Of a stretch of DNA of 64,000 nucleotides, positions 47,541-59,938 are shown one piece after another. A model generated the notes under the pieces. It saw nothing but the letters and a program-made list of their open reading frames with translations. It made no database searches and was not told the origin of the DNA. Location: assembly GCF_043641665.1 (NCBI RefSeq), contig NC_092202.1, forward strand, positions 16,046,036 through 16,110,035, read 5' to 3'. The stretch's first letter is position 1. Every line of letters starts with the position of its first letter. A program made the translations under genes and the position numbers. This DNA is from Enoplosus armatus. Its lineage: Eukaryota > Chordata > Actinopteri > Centrarchiformes > Enoplosidae.

Positions 47541-47836
47541 ATGTGTGCCTGTTACTGTTGTACCTTTTATATTACATGAATAACCAGTAGTATGTGTGTT
47601 GGTCGTGGTGAGCCGAGTGGGGACGTGGGTGGGGGGTTGTTCACTGTTTATTATGTGGCACTCTGTAAATTAATTTCATTATTTTCTTCTACATTTTTAT
47701 CAGAGTGTTTCTGTTTTGTTTTGCATATGTGACTGTGTACGTATGTGTGTGTAAAAAAGAAAAGAAAAGGCAATTTGTATTTCTGAAATTGAAAGTATTG
47801 TATTGTAGCTTTCAATAAAAATATTTGGGAAAAAAA

Positions 47837-47850
47837 AAGAATCTGAGCAG
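47837..47850. repeat. LINE target-site duplication, 3' copy
   Basis: AAGAATCTGAGCAG directly after the A-tail; its first two A residues could equally belong to the tail. Confidence 0.95.
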
Positions 47851-48317
47851 ATGTTGGACACTTTTCAATGCTGAATACTAATATTAAAACTAATAAAGCT
47901 TTTTGTCTTGATTTTGACTGTACGCAATAATGCTAAACCCCCCCTAAAACACACTGCTTCACTGCCTGTGGGATTCCATTTCCTGTATGGAGGATCAGGC
48001 CGGAGTCTGACCACAGATAAAGGCTGTTTATTAAAAAGCCTGCAGGGTGGAGACACCAGAAAAAAAAAACAGCAATGCCCCATAGAGACAGCAGTCGAAT
48101 AACAACACACGCATACTGCATTCCTTCACACCAGAGCGCGAGTGGAACGAGACAAAAACCGCGACTGTCCGCAAGGCCGAGGCAGCTCTGATTGGCCGGG
48201 ACGTGACGAGCAGATTCGTGCTGTGGTCTCGCAGAGATTCTTGTGGACGCGCGCTTCATTTAGTAGAAATGGCTGCAGGCATCAGGAATGTACAGTCATC
48301 CTGTCTTGTGTGTGCAA

Positions 48318-48366
<49 letters not shown>

Positions 48367-48554
48367 ACGCAGGTGTGTGGCTCCAGGTATTATTATTAGT
48401 ATGTGGTTTAGCCTCAGGCTTTCCTTTCTTCGTATTCTCTCCTTTTATCGTCCTCTCTTCATCCAGCTCCTCATTTTTGACCTTCCTACCTCTGGTGCAC
48501 ACACACACACACACACACACTAATTTACGTTTAATGTGTTGTCCAGCTGTCCAT

Positions 48555-48590
<36 letters not shown>

Positions 48591-51500
48591 AGTTACCAGC
48601 CATCCATGGCGTCTCTGTGTTTCTGTCTCTTTATATCTTTCCTTCTTCCTGTCTTTTTATTGTATTTCTCCATTTTTGGGGGACTATAATACACACTTCC
48701 TGCACGAAAATGGTGAAATGTAAAGGCGTTGATTATCATTTTGAGACTGGAACTGAATTCTTCCACTCTCAAATGAAGGGGGAGAAAAAGGTAAAGAGGA
48801 AGAGGAGGGAGGGAAAGTAAGGGGAAATTTCAATCATGGAAGTGTTTGAACCCAATGGGAGGCCGGCAGGTGACCCGTGCGAGGAAATGGCTGCTGACAG
48901 ATTTATAATACAGTCACTTCCTGCAGCGCTGATTCACTCATTAAGTGTCACCACCGAGCCCAGTCCCCTATTCTTTTAATTCACAGTGATCGCGCATCTG
49001 CCTTATGGTGGCGAATAGCTAAAAACACAGATGTCTTGAAATGATTCGTTGATTTATTGGTTCGATGGAATCAATTGTGACAATCAATTCATATTTTAAG
49101 CTCCGGAGGATTTGCTGCTTTCCCTGTTTTTATATCATTATAAATTGTATAGCAATTTTCATGATTGACAATCTATTGGGTAAACAACTTATTGATTAAA
49201 GGAAAAGCATAATTGATAGATTTATTGATAATAAAAGATAATCCTTAGTTCTCGCATTACTCTAATTATCAGTTTTGTTTCATATGAATTATAGAGGTGA
49301 TTGACTTTTCAAAAATACTTTATTTTTTATGAATTTATGATATTTGCAAAAAAAGACTTTTAAAATGAGCATATTTTAGGGTCAGTATAGTGCCTTTGGT
49401 GCAGTCACCCAAATGAAGGCATACACCTTATTTCCAGTAGTACCAGGCCTTAAAGCTGCTGTGGCTTTCAACAACAGTGGGGTGGGCGGACCAGTGAGCC
49501 TAACTGGTGTGGCTGGGTTTCTGGCAGTGGTGTGGCATGGCTTTTCCACTAGGTGGGGCTACTAAATCTTGGCATGCTATCCGCCATACTGTCCCGTAAT
49601 CATCCCGTTGTTGTATGTTTCAGTACGTCTTCTAGCTACGTGGGCAGCGTTGCCAGGTTGGTTAAAAAACGTAATCATGACAAATCAGGCCAAAGTTTTT
49701 TCGGCCCACCCAAGCTCATTTTTTACCGACATAAAACCATCCTACAGCTGCCTACGTGGGCGGGAAGTTAGTGATCAACCAATCAGGGGCCACCAGGGAA
49801 AGCCGAACACAGATGAAGCCTGCGGGCAGCGCTGTTTTATATAGGACCACACCTTGCTGGTTTCTGGAACAAATGGCATCTTAAGGTTACAATGCGTAGC
49901 TGCAGTCCTGTGATGTATTACATATTCAACACATTCAAAAGTCAACTCAGTATAAAAACAAAAGATAGATATAATAGCAGATGAAAGTGGTGCAAGCGGT
50001 GAAATGTGAGCGACGCACACACACTCGCACGCTCACAATAAATGCGTGTCATCTGTCACCCAAGACTTAGCCAAAGGAAACCGTAGTATAATCTGTTTAC
50101 TGCTTCCTGAGGCACACACACACACTGACACACTCTATGCACACTATATTCATCACAGCGTGTACAGTTTGCATCTGTGCTGAGGATCTGGGTTTCTAGC
50201 CACACAAATACACACACACACAATGTCCTTACATCATTGCTGTCTTGTTTTACTACAGTCTGCACTATTGTGTTTAAAGACAAAGACAAAAGTATCCTCA
50301 TCTTTCTTTCTTTCATTCTGTCTTTCTTTTTTTCTCTCCAGCCTCTTACAGTTCTACATATTTTTTGGCGAATTTACTTCATGTTAAATGTTAATGTTGT
50401 TTCCAAGTGAACGGTGTGTGTGTGTGTGTGTGTGTGTTGAGTTGGCAGGCCGTCTGCAGTCATTATTTATACAAGGCCCGCGTGCTAACTGCGAGGCTGA
50501 AAGTCAATTTCACGCAAAGTTTCCATTCCGTTATTATTCTAACCCACTTTAAACCCCCCCCCCCCCCCCCCCCCACAATGTGAATGTCAGCTATTCTGGG
50601 CTCCGAGCGCCATATTTACACTGATAATGAATGCGACACACCCTTAAAGAATATATGAAGAAATAAGGAGAGGGGAAGAAAAAAAAAGAAAAACGCAGGA
50701 AAGAAAATCTGCGCTGGATACAGCTGGGGAGCTGTGGTATGTTTGAGTGTGTAGGTGTTTGTTGGTAGGTTTATGGTTATATGTAGATGTATGATTGGGA
50801 GAGTGTGTGTGTGTATGTGTGTGTGCGTGTGTTCCAGCTCCACGTCTGTAAACAAGATTCTGATCCCAAACAAGGCTTCACTCTCCTCCATCGTCATCCA
50901 TCACGCAGGGACACAGTCACAGTGTTGAGTTCATAATTCACGTGGCCACCAAAGGTCCTCGTCAGTTAAACGTAAGCGTACACTAGGTGGTATTTAGGCT
51001 ATGTTACTCGGGCCCTAATCATGAGCAACCAAGGGTGAAAGACCTCCAGTTTCCACCAGTTTCTGACAGCTTCGACATCTCCCACAGTGTTGTCAACAAA
51101 CTGTTGGCAAGATGGTTGAAAAGTTACCTTGAATTAAGACCCAATTACTAACGCGACTGTTTCAGCTAATTTATAAGTCATAAACTTAGTCATTTATTTG
51201 TTTCTGTTAATGAACTGCTACAGGTACGCAACGCAACAAAAACAACAATTTAGGCCAATTGGATGTTGTGACAACAGGGCTAGCAATTGGTGTAACCATC
51301 TTGCAATGACGCGTGAATTTTTTGCCTATCGGAAATTGTGTTGATGCAGCATTACGCGGGTGTCGGTTTGCTCGGGAGGAATGTCTTGTTCAACACAAGC
51401 AGGAAGTAGGGTCGCTAAGCTAGGACAGATAATGGACTTGGATTGACAACTAATGCAGATTTAATTCCGTCTAAATGCAGTACAGCACGTAAAGCATGCT

Positions 51501-52260
51501 GTATCTCACTTCTCAGATTGTTTATTTTATTCGACCAATCAAGTTTAAGTAGCGTGACATCATGACCTGACGCACTAATTGCTGTGGATAACATGCTTAT
51601 TTTTGTTTGCATGAATGGATAATTAGCTCTTCTAACCATAGTCTTCCACTGACCGTTAGCTAGAGAATCAGTTACCATGGTGTTTAGACTACCATGTGGC
51701 ATCCTTGTGATTATGTGGCTTTTAAAAGCTGCGGCATGGTCTTCGTCATGCACTGTGTCCTTCCTCTGTCTTGCGTGTACTGCATGTATTAGTTAGGCAG
51801 ACATATGAAACTCATCACCATTTTCTCATTACATCATCATCCTCTCTCTAATACTCCCCTTTTTTTTGCCTCTCATTAGGCTGTAAATCTGGGCCTAGCT
51901 CTCAGGATTTACTGCACAATTTGTGTCCTCGAAAATATGTGTTTCTCTTGGCGGTGTGTCTTCACCTCGAATTCTCGCAAGGGAGGAAAATAACAAAATC
52001 ATTTCAATTTTGTGGCTTGCTTTCTTTGTGCTGGCTGTTTTAAATGGTGTTACCACAAATGGAAGTCACCAAATGAAAGTAAGCAGCCAGACTGTCTCAT
52101 AATGAACTGATACCTCACTTGTCATCTAACTACCTTAAACCCTTCCTCTCTTTGTTAGTCCATGAGTACTTACTCTGTGAGCTGTTACAATAATTTGCTT
52201 GGGCATTGTACATCTTGGAAGCACTCCTCTTATTGAAAGAAAGAATTGCCGCCTTAACTT
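47851..52260. other. Repeat-rich non-coding stretch
   Basis: TG/AC arrays at 48320-48364, 48498-48520, 48557-48586 and 50414-50436; a 21-base poly-C run (50554-50574); repeat-like sequence at about 49440-49850. The frames over the microsatellites are artefacts. No exon recognised. Confidence 0.55.
48320..48586. repeat. Cluster of (TG)n and (AC)n arrays
   Basis: (TG)22 at 48320-48364, (AC)11 at 48498-48520 and (TG)15 at 48557-48586. The AC array lies between two TG arrays, so transcripts could form TG/AC hairpins. Confidence 0.9.
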
Positions 52261-52274
52261 TATGGAGGGGTTTT

Positions 52275-52755
52275 GCGTGTCACCGTGACCCTGGGAGCTG
52301 TGTTGTCTAGCTCCTGGTAGTGTCTCCCAAGGCAAATTGATCCCAGGGGAAGGTCCACACTAAGAGTGGTTCACAAAACCCCAATGAATCGGCGAAGACA
52401 GAGCTGCAACTCGGAACGGAAAAGGGAAAGGGGGGCAATCCCCTGGGGTCAGACCTGGGAGGGAAGCTTGCCGATGAGTGTCTGGTGGTCGGGCTTGGAC
52501 CCATGGAGCTTGGCCGGGCACAGCCCGAAATGATCACATGGAGCCACCACCCCGGGGACCCACCACCCGCAGGGATAGGCATTTGGGTCGGGTGCACTAC
52601 AAGCCAGGCGGCAGGCAAAGGCGGGGACCTAGGCTTGCATCATAGACTGGGCGCCTTCCATTGGAGGTTTTCCAGGCACGTCCAACTGGCAGGAGGCCCC
52701 GGGGTAGACCCAGAACATGCCGGAGGGATTACATATCTCATCTGGCCTGGGATCT
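52275..52755 (+). mobile_element. Internally deleted Rex/RTE-type LINE fragment
   Basis: The left part (CTGGGAGCTGTGTTGTCTAG, GTCTCCCAAGGCAAATTGAT, then CTTGGCCGGGCACAGCCCGA and GGGTCGGGTGCACTAC up to about 52640) resembles the segment upstream of the ORF of a common teleost non-LTR element. It passes directly into GGAGGTTTTCCAGGCACGTCC, whose reading RRPRGRPRTCRRDYISHLAW is the end of such an ORF. The whole endonuclease/RT body is absent. Family assignment is from memory. Confidence 0.65.
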
Positions 52756-53000
52756 CTTCCTAGTTGGACGTGTCTTATTATCTTCACATGGAGGTGTCCG
52801 AGAGGCTTCCTCTTCCTGAACTACTGGCTCCTTTCAGTGCAAAATAACAGTGGTCCTAGTCGGAGCTTCCTCCGGATGTCTGATCTCCTTGCCCTATTTC
52901 TAAAGCTGCCAGTATACTTAATCAGAACTGCTTGTCGGATGGTCGTTGAGCTTCGGAAACCCGCTCACCCCACACCTTTCGGATTACTCCGAGATTTGTT
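52755..53000. mobile_element. Second LINE-derived fragment
   Basis: GGAGGTGTCCGAGAGGCTTCC, GAACTACTGGCTCCTTTCAG, GGAGCTTCCTCCGGATGTCT and GATCTCCTTGCCCTATTTCT resemble another segment of teleost non-LTR LINE sequence, here placed directly after the fragment at 52275-52755. Degenerate, no open frame. Confidence 0.5.
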
Positions 53001-55664
53001 GATATAGTGTTCCCTGCGCAAAATCTTGGGGGAAGGTCAAAATGTTATTATTTTACCTGTTATGCAGCAGCCCTCTTATTATTGTTGTGATCTCCCAGAT
53101 GTCTGCTTTCTGCCTGGAATGATGAACAGCGCTGCTTGACCTTGCTCTTGGAAGTGTTGTTAGGAATGCTGTGCAGACTGTGGAAATATTGGATTTAAAT
53201 CTTGGTTTTGCCCGGGGCTGAAATGTTAACATTCCTGCTAGACAGTAGCCATCTGTGGGATCACGGGAATACCTTCACAGAGTAGGTGTGCTGAGGTCAC
53301 AACTGGGGCTAAGGGCGAGCCCCCCTGTGAAGGAATTTTCGGCCACTCCTCTCCATGATCCTATTATTTTGGTCACTGTCCAAAGCTCATCATGACCACC
53401 ATAGGTGAGGTTTGAAACATAAACGGAAATATATTCTTCTGAGACAACGTCCACATTAGGCGCCAAGCATTCGGACCGAGAGCAGCCCTGCGTTGGTGTG
53501 GTCACGTTGCTTCAGATACTGGTGATGCGATACATGATAGTGATGAATAATAATTTCACTGCTCTGGAAGGTTGTGACGGCGGCAATCATTTTATCGTTT
53601 GTCATGACAATTGAGATGGTAAACATGTGACATTCAAGTAACAAAGTAATCCACTGGAAAGCACGCTTGCACATACTTGGCTGGCAAATGGGGCGTCCTG
53701 CCCAATGAGTTAGCATTGCATTGAGGAAAACCTTTTGCCAAATTAATTTTGGCTGGAGCCTTCTTCATTGGCCGCCCTACTGCATCAACGCATTGAACCT
53801 GTTGAAATGAATGAGGGGTTGTCTGAATTCTGCTTTACCGCTGGTGCGGCGCCAATCCAACATTCTGAAATGGTTCGACCAAAAGAATGTATGTTCTTAC
53901 AGATCACCCAAGCCTCGTGTGAGAGGAAGACATGTTTAGACTTACTGGAATAACTCTTTAATCAATGCTTTTATATAGCTTGTTTTTGTTCTGTAATTTA
54001 GAACTGGGGGGGGGGGGCTTAGTGAGTAATAAGAAGAAGCATAGGAGTTTATGCTATTGATCAGATAGGGTTTCATAGCTGAACGTGGTTTTCCTAACAT
54101 GAATCATGTGGATCTCTGCTCTGTCCTTACACGGTCCCGGCTCTTGTGTTGGTTTTTTTTTCAGCTCTCTTTGATGTTTCAATAGAGCGCCGTAGCCGTG
54201 TAGTTATTTACATGACTTATATCATGTGGGGAAGCAAAGTGTTTGAGATTAGATTTCAGCTTCAAATGGTGTTTGTTTTATCAGTATTTCTTGGAAGAGA
54301 GAAAAAGGAGAGCGATAGCGTTTCACAGAAAGAGAGGAAACATAAATCCCTGCAAAAGGTTAGTGTGGTCGCACTGAATGAAAAGGTTAAGTGTTACATT
54401 TATTGACCTGTGTGGGAAAATTCAAACTATGTATTTGACCTGTCCAGGATCAGTGGGTGTGGCGTCACAGTACTGTATATATTGTTATATCCTGTTATCC
54501 ATTTTCAAAATGTCTTTTGTTTTTGTGGATTTTGTGAGACCTCTGACCCTCTATCTAAGGGGGTCCAGGGGCATGCTCCCCCAAATGAAAATGTTGTACA
54601 TTTTAAAGTTAAATGCGTCAATCTGGTGCACTTTGAGAGCCAAATTAACCTAATGAACCTTTGTGCTCAGCAATTTAGTCATGAACTAAGGACGCTAATT
54701 GAGATTTTCTTTTTTCTGACCAATGTGTAGAAAAATAATTTATGACTTGTTAAAATAAATAGCTTAGCAAACAGTTGCCAGACTTTTTGTAATAGGCTAA
54801 TTACTGATCAAAAAACATTATTAACATCCCTATTGTCAACACATTGGTTGCATAGATATGGATGGTGATGACTGATGAAAACCACAATTTTGCTATCTAA
54901 AATGTAGTTCGTCTCGATGGTGGCACTAGGGGAAAGGTCAATGGGTCATTTAAATTAAAAAGGGTCTATCTTCTTCAGAGCATGAACGTGTTCTGCACAT
55001 TTCATTGCAATCTGCACCCGCCACGGGATGGAAAAGGAATGGAAAAGGGTTCATCATCTTGTAAAAGGTGTTTTAGAAGACAGGCAATTAGTGATTCTAG
55101 TCGGAGAGTATCGGGCTGGTTAACATTTATTGAAATGTTTGTTGTTATATTATTACATTGTTATAATATTATGATGCTTTGAGGCTGGCGCTACACAACA
55201 ACAAAAGTCAGCAGGTCATGTAAGACATTAGGATTCCGCGTACTGACTCCCACACGTCCAAGTGAGAAAACAACAAAACACAAAAACCCCTCAATGTCTG
55301 AACTTTATTGCAAATACATTTTTTTTCCAATGAAGTGCAATGAAAATAACGTCTGAAATAAATAAACAAACAACAACAAAACTATTAAAATACACAATAC
55401 TACAAGAGCTAGGTATAAAATGTTGTCATAGGTTGGCACCATAATAGCTAATACCACTATAACGTGAGTGGCATTATTCAAACTGAAAGTTGAACCTGAA
55501 TAATTAGCGGGGTTAAAAATATTCAGTTGCGCGTATGAACTCTTGAGACTGGTTCCCAGACAGGAAACACAGTTGGGATTAGGCTAAATACTGGTTGGCT
55601 GGATGGAGCCCGCTCTGACCACTTAGGAGCCAATGGTGTGTGGCGTTGCCCACTCACTCACTCA

Positions 55665-55698
<34 letters not shown>

Positions 55699-56376
55699 TG
55701 CACTTTGGTTGGTTAGAAGCTGTGTTCCGTTTCCTACCTGCATGCCAAACGGAACCATCAGCATCATGGCGGGTAAGTGAGGTGTGTGTGTGTGTTTTGT
55801 ATGTGTTTGTGAACATGTGTGAGTGTCATACATATGAAACTCCAAACACACACACCGATGACTTCCAGCAGACGGTCTGCACTATAAATACCATGTGACA
55901 GCGAGCTGAACAGGATGATGAAACATCCTCTGCTCTCTCTGTCCCGCCTCCTCCTCCTCCTCCTCCGCCCTCCTTCTTCCTCTTGGACTCAGTGGAAAGA
56001 GATGAAGTCATTTCACTTCATTCCATCCCGGGATCACCCACCACATTGTTGGAGCATATGGCTTTTATATAACACTGATGTGACTCCGTTCGCTGGGCAG
56101 AATTCCTGTGGGATATATTTGAGGAGCTTCCTCAGAAAAGGACCCTTTATTTAAGAAAAGTTTGTTAGCATTGGAGACAAGTGGAATTGTCTGGTCCCAT
56201 TGGCAGTGGAGAGTTTTCACTCCTTTAAAATTAATACAATTTTGAGTTCAGAGTCATTTGTTAAAATGGACGTTTTTGTTGCAGTGGCTGTTTGCAGCCG
56301 TAGCTTGCATCTATTTGGCGTTGTGATGTCATTTCCCCTGTCTACGCGGCCAGGCCATTTTGATCCAGTACAGAGC

Positions 56377-56425
<49 letters not shown>

Positions 56426-57004
56426 TATTTGTAACCCCCACACATGTATGTGTGTGTTACCCCCACAAATGTAATGTGTGAAATACACCATGTAGCCTAA
56501 GCATGAATGAAAAAAAAACCTGGGGGTGTGGAGTTCGACAGACGTGAGCTTACCAGACTGTCTGTGGCCTGCTCCTCATCTCAAGGTTCAAGATAGATTT
56601 ATTTGTCATTCCGCAACACGGGGCTGCGTAATGAAATGAAACCCAAATGAAATGCTGCGGGCTCGCGGTTTCCGAGGCGACACACTAGCGTTAGCATGAG
56701 CTTCACATTATATCCAGCAGCTGCAGGATGTATTTTAGCCAGTCTGGATTCAAACTGATTTTCTGGCCATAAGCCTGTTTCAGTTACAGGATGTATTTAA
56801 TGTATATACACACACCTGCACGAACATATCAGCGATTGCCGGGGTGGTGGTTGACCCAACCATAATACACACATAGAGAGAAAGGGAAAAAAACGCATAA
56901 TGATACATTAACTAACACCAACACAGGATGTACGCCTGGTCCCTAGGACTGAGTAGCCCCACCTAACACCCATCCCATCCTCCTTCATCCACCCTTCTTT
57001 CCAG
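53001..57004. other. Non-coding stretch before the 57.0-kb exon
   Basis: Contains a G-run near 54007, a possible second hAT 3' tail at about 54660-54840 (ends TTAACATCCCTATTG), an AC array at 55665-55695 and a (TG)22 array at 56379-56422. A repeat tail at 56590-56650 carries AAGATAGATTTATTTGTCAT. No convincing exon before 57005. Confidence 0.55.
56590..56650. repeat. Fish dispersed repeat tail (AGATTTATTTGTCATTCC type)
   Basis: Resembles the tail at 22782 in structure (A/T-rich TTTATT followed by GTC or CCC), a recurrent teleost retroposon end. Family not assigned. Confidence 0.4.
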
Positions 57005-57045
57005 TCATCCTTTTCACTGAACCATCTGGTATTTCAGAAGTCATG
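57005..57045 (+). CDS. afap1: Candidate 41-nt exon ending in ATG (possible afap1 start exon)
   Basis: A strong pyrimidine tract and acceptor (CCACCCTTCTTTCCAG) and a consensus donor (ATG|GTGAGT) bound 41 bases. In phase 1 they read (V)ILFTEPSGISEVM, with no stop, ending in phase 0 on an ATG. AFAP1 proteins, as I recall them, begin MEELIVELR; a following exon starting with EELIVELR codons would complete that start. The exon also continues the frame of 30706-30730. The next exon would lie beyond 64000, so this is not proven. Confidence 0.45.
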
Positions 57046-58053
57046 GTGAGTGTGTGTGCCTGTGTGTGTGAGTAGTTACCAGACATAATAACACATATGC
57101 TCCCGTTTGTAATGGCCACCGGACTTTATTGCGTGCGGTTTGGCTCCATTCCATTAAAAACGAATGAGCAAGTGGACAAACAGCCCGTCACGAAGAGACA
57201 GGGGCCGAGGACGCTGACTCATACTGACCGACTCGCATTAACGGACGTTGAACTGAGAATAGTTTTGGAGTCTTGCGAACGCAGAGGTGAAGCAGGGTGA
57301 GGTGGATAGGAAATGCTCTCCCAAGTATGCGAACACCAGTATGGTTTGCTCCTGCTTTTGTATATCCTCCGTGTGGTTTCTGTGGTTGCCAGTTTGGAAA
57401 AAGTTCAACCATGACCGCCTACGACTCTTTGGAAGTATCTACGTCCACGCTAGCGGCTCTGTGAGGCTGAGATAAATGCTAACATCAGCATGCTCTCAGC
57501 GGCGATGCTAGCATACTGATGTTTAGCGGGTGTAAAGTTTATCATATTTGCCGTCATATTTTAGCGTGTTAGCATACTAGCTAACAGAGTACAGCTGAGG
57601 CTGATGGGAATTTTACTGGTAAAGGCTAGCGTACAAGAAGGAATAAGAATAAGAGTAGAAACAACTATTAGATAGAACTAATATAGGTATTGGCTTGGTG
57701 TGCAGGTCCCTGAACACTTGGTTTCATATTTTAAGTATTCATCTGCTATATTCATGACTAAATAAGCAACAAAGTGAATAAAGAACTTTCCCCCAAAAAG
57801 CAGAACGCTGTAAAAAAATAGTTGAATAGAAATGAGTTGCATTGAAAATGGTCGTATGTGACTTGTTACAACCTCCGTGGCCTCAGCTCAGGAGCAGCCT
57901 CCAGCTTTATATGTCATCTGGAGTCCTAGACTACATCACAAGTGACCTCACATCGACATCACCTTTTTGTAACTGAGCCCCGCCCACTTAAGGCCAAGTG
58001 AGAGGAGCACAGAGGAAAAACACAAATACAGAAAATCTCTCATGTGAAAAAAA

Positions 58054-58092
<39 letters not shown>

Positions 58093-58319
58093 CTGTCATC
58101 AACACAATCAAAGTGAGACGCTGATAAAAAAAAAAAAAAAATGCTTTCAGGGTCTTTTAAGCCTTGCATGGCCCCACTGAAGGCTTCCTGTCTCAGTTTA
58201 TACCTGCGACGAAGGGAAGAACGGCAAAAAAAGCCATATTATAGGCTGGTCGGCCCATCACCAGTCAGCAGTCTGTGTGGTTGTGTGCACTCGGATGAGG
58301 CCTGAGAATGGTCCAGATT

Positions 58320-58369
<50 letters not shown>

Positions 58370-59938
58370 ACAATCACTGCTTGGGGTGAACAGAGGGCCA
58401 ATCTGTGCACTAATGAAGGAGGCCTGTTTAAATTTCCTGTGTACTGATTGGAAACAGCCTTCTTCATTATAGACCCACGAGATTGGACAAACACATCCTC
58501 TTCCTCACACTGTCTGCTTTCACCATCAGCTCAGGTCGAATACGACAAGCCGTAAAGTGATTTGTTGCGGCAGGTCGGCTACCAACCGAGATTTGCTCTG
58601 AGGGGCCTCTTTAGGTCGAGGGGGCGATGGGGGTTAAAGGTTGCTTGAAGTGGGTGCGAAGCAGTTTGAGGGTTGTTCAGGGTGTAGTAGAGAGCTGGTT
58701 TGATTAGGGAGAGAGAGATTTAGAGTTGTTTTCTGAGGGTTACTTAGACGTTCAGTTTTCTAAGGTGGGGTTTAGAGTTACAAGGAATATTTTTCGGTGG
58801 GGGTTGAAGATTTGAGGGTTTTTTGAGTCTCAGGGCAGTTTTGAGGAGGAGTTAAAGGTTTTTTTGTGACAGATGTAGCTTTGTAGCTAATTAGCTGAGG
58901 TGAACATCATAGAAGGTGAAGGTGTTTTGATGGAGAATGAAGGGCTTGAGGCTGTTTTGAAAGGCTTTATTTAAGGAGGACTTTTTGACTGAAATGAAGC
59001 CTCTCAGAGTCAGATAATATATTCTGGCATAGTTCGAGATGTGGTGCTACTTTGAAGCACCACATCTTTAAGAGGGGGTCAACTCATGAGAGCTATTAGG
59101 AGGCGAAGGGATAGTTTTGTCTGTCGTAAAAAAAAAATGGTATGAAAGACTTGAGCCGGTGACCTTTGACCTCAAACACACACTTCCGACATCCAGGCTT
59201 GACCTCTACACGCTTACTAGCACCACTTGCAGCTGTGCTTGGAACATGGGTATAGTTTACTGAAGTTACATTGTCACCTGGTCAAATAGTCCCAACCAGT
59301 CAAATGTCATATTTCAAAAGCAGTCCACATGGCTATCATTAAGATTTCAGCTGTACTACTACTCTTACGGATACTGCTCATCGACCCTTAATCATTAACC
59401 CATGTTTGTATCACTTAATAATTTAGCCCCGGGGCCCGTACAATGCCGCGTTTCGGTACCCGTCCCTACTGTCATTTCTGATAAATACCACAGTACCATA
59501 CAGTCTATAATCGGAGGTAGATATTTAGTTACATGAACCACGGCAAGGGGGGCACGACAGACTTCACCGACCTCCACAGGCTCAAGCTCAGAATCAGGAC
59601 TGACGCCTCTAAGCTCAGGGAAACTGCTTGAATAGATGCAGAAGACGACAACTACAAAGACCAGCGGCTGACTGAAGAGGAAACCAAACAGATGGGGTGT
59701 GAAACTCTTTGTTTTGGCGGACCGAAGCGATGGCTGCACTTCAGATTTCTCAATTTACTGGTAAGTCAACATTTCCAGCTGGAACTGGACTTCATGGACA
59801 AAACAACTTTGTGGACATTGCTTCCATCTGTTCTATGATCATTGTTACACCGAGCCCATGATTCAGAGACAACATGCCCGTGGGGCGGGGGGCAAAACCC
59901 CAGCTACATTTACAAGCAGTTCCCTTCAATTTCATATG
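57046..59938. other. Non-coding stretch with AC arrays and G-rich region
   Basis: (AC)n arrays at 58061-58091 and 58323-58366 and a G/T-rich degenerate repeat at 58610-58870. No exon recognised. Confidence 0.55.
58610..58870. repeat. Degenerate G/T-rich repeat (GGGTT-type)
   Basis: About 260 bases with strand bias, where GGGGTTnAAG, TTTGAGGGTT, GGGTTACTT and GGGGTTGAAG recur without a fixed period. Looks like a decayed minisatellite. Confidence 0.5.

Larger units (their letters stand above)
42273..47836 (+). mobile_element. Full-length Tx1/L1-type LINE with 14-bp target-site duplication
   Basis: A 5.56-kb element with a G-rich 5' start, a 5' UTR, ORF1, ORF2, a 3' UTR, AATAAA at 47814-47819 and a short A-tail. 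It is flanked by AAGAATCTGAGCAG at 42259-42272 and 47837-47850, a perfect duplication that fixes both ends and shows the copy is not 5'-truncated. An endonuclease of the apurinic (EEP) type followed by a reverse transcriptase, with a separate coiled-coil ORF1, places it in the L1/Tx1 group. Confidence 0.93.

Noticed and set aside
48142..48689. Several overlapping frames around 48.1-48.7 kb
   Set aside because: They arise from TG/AC arrays; no family motif, no splice or start context.
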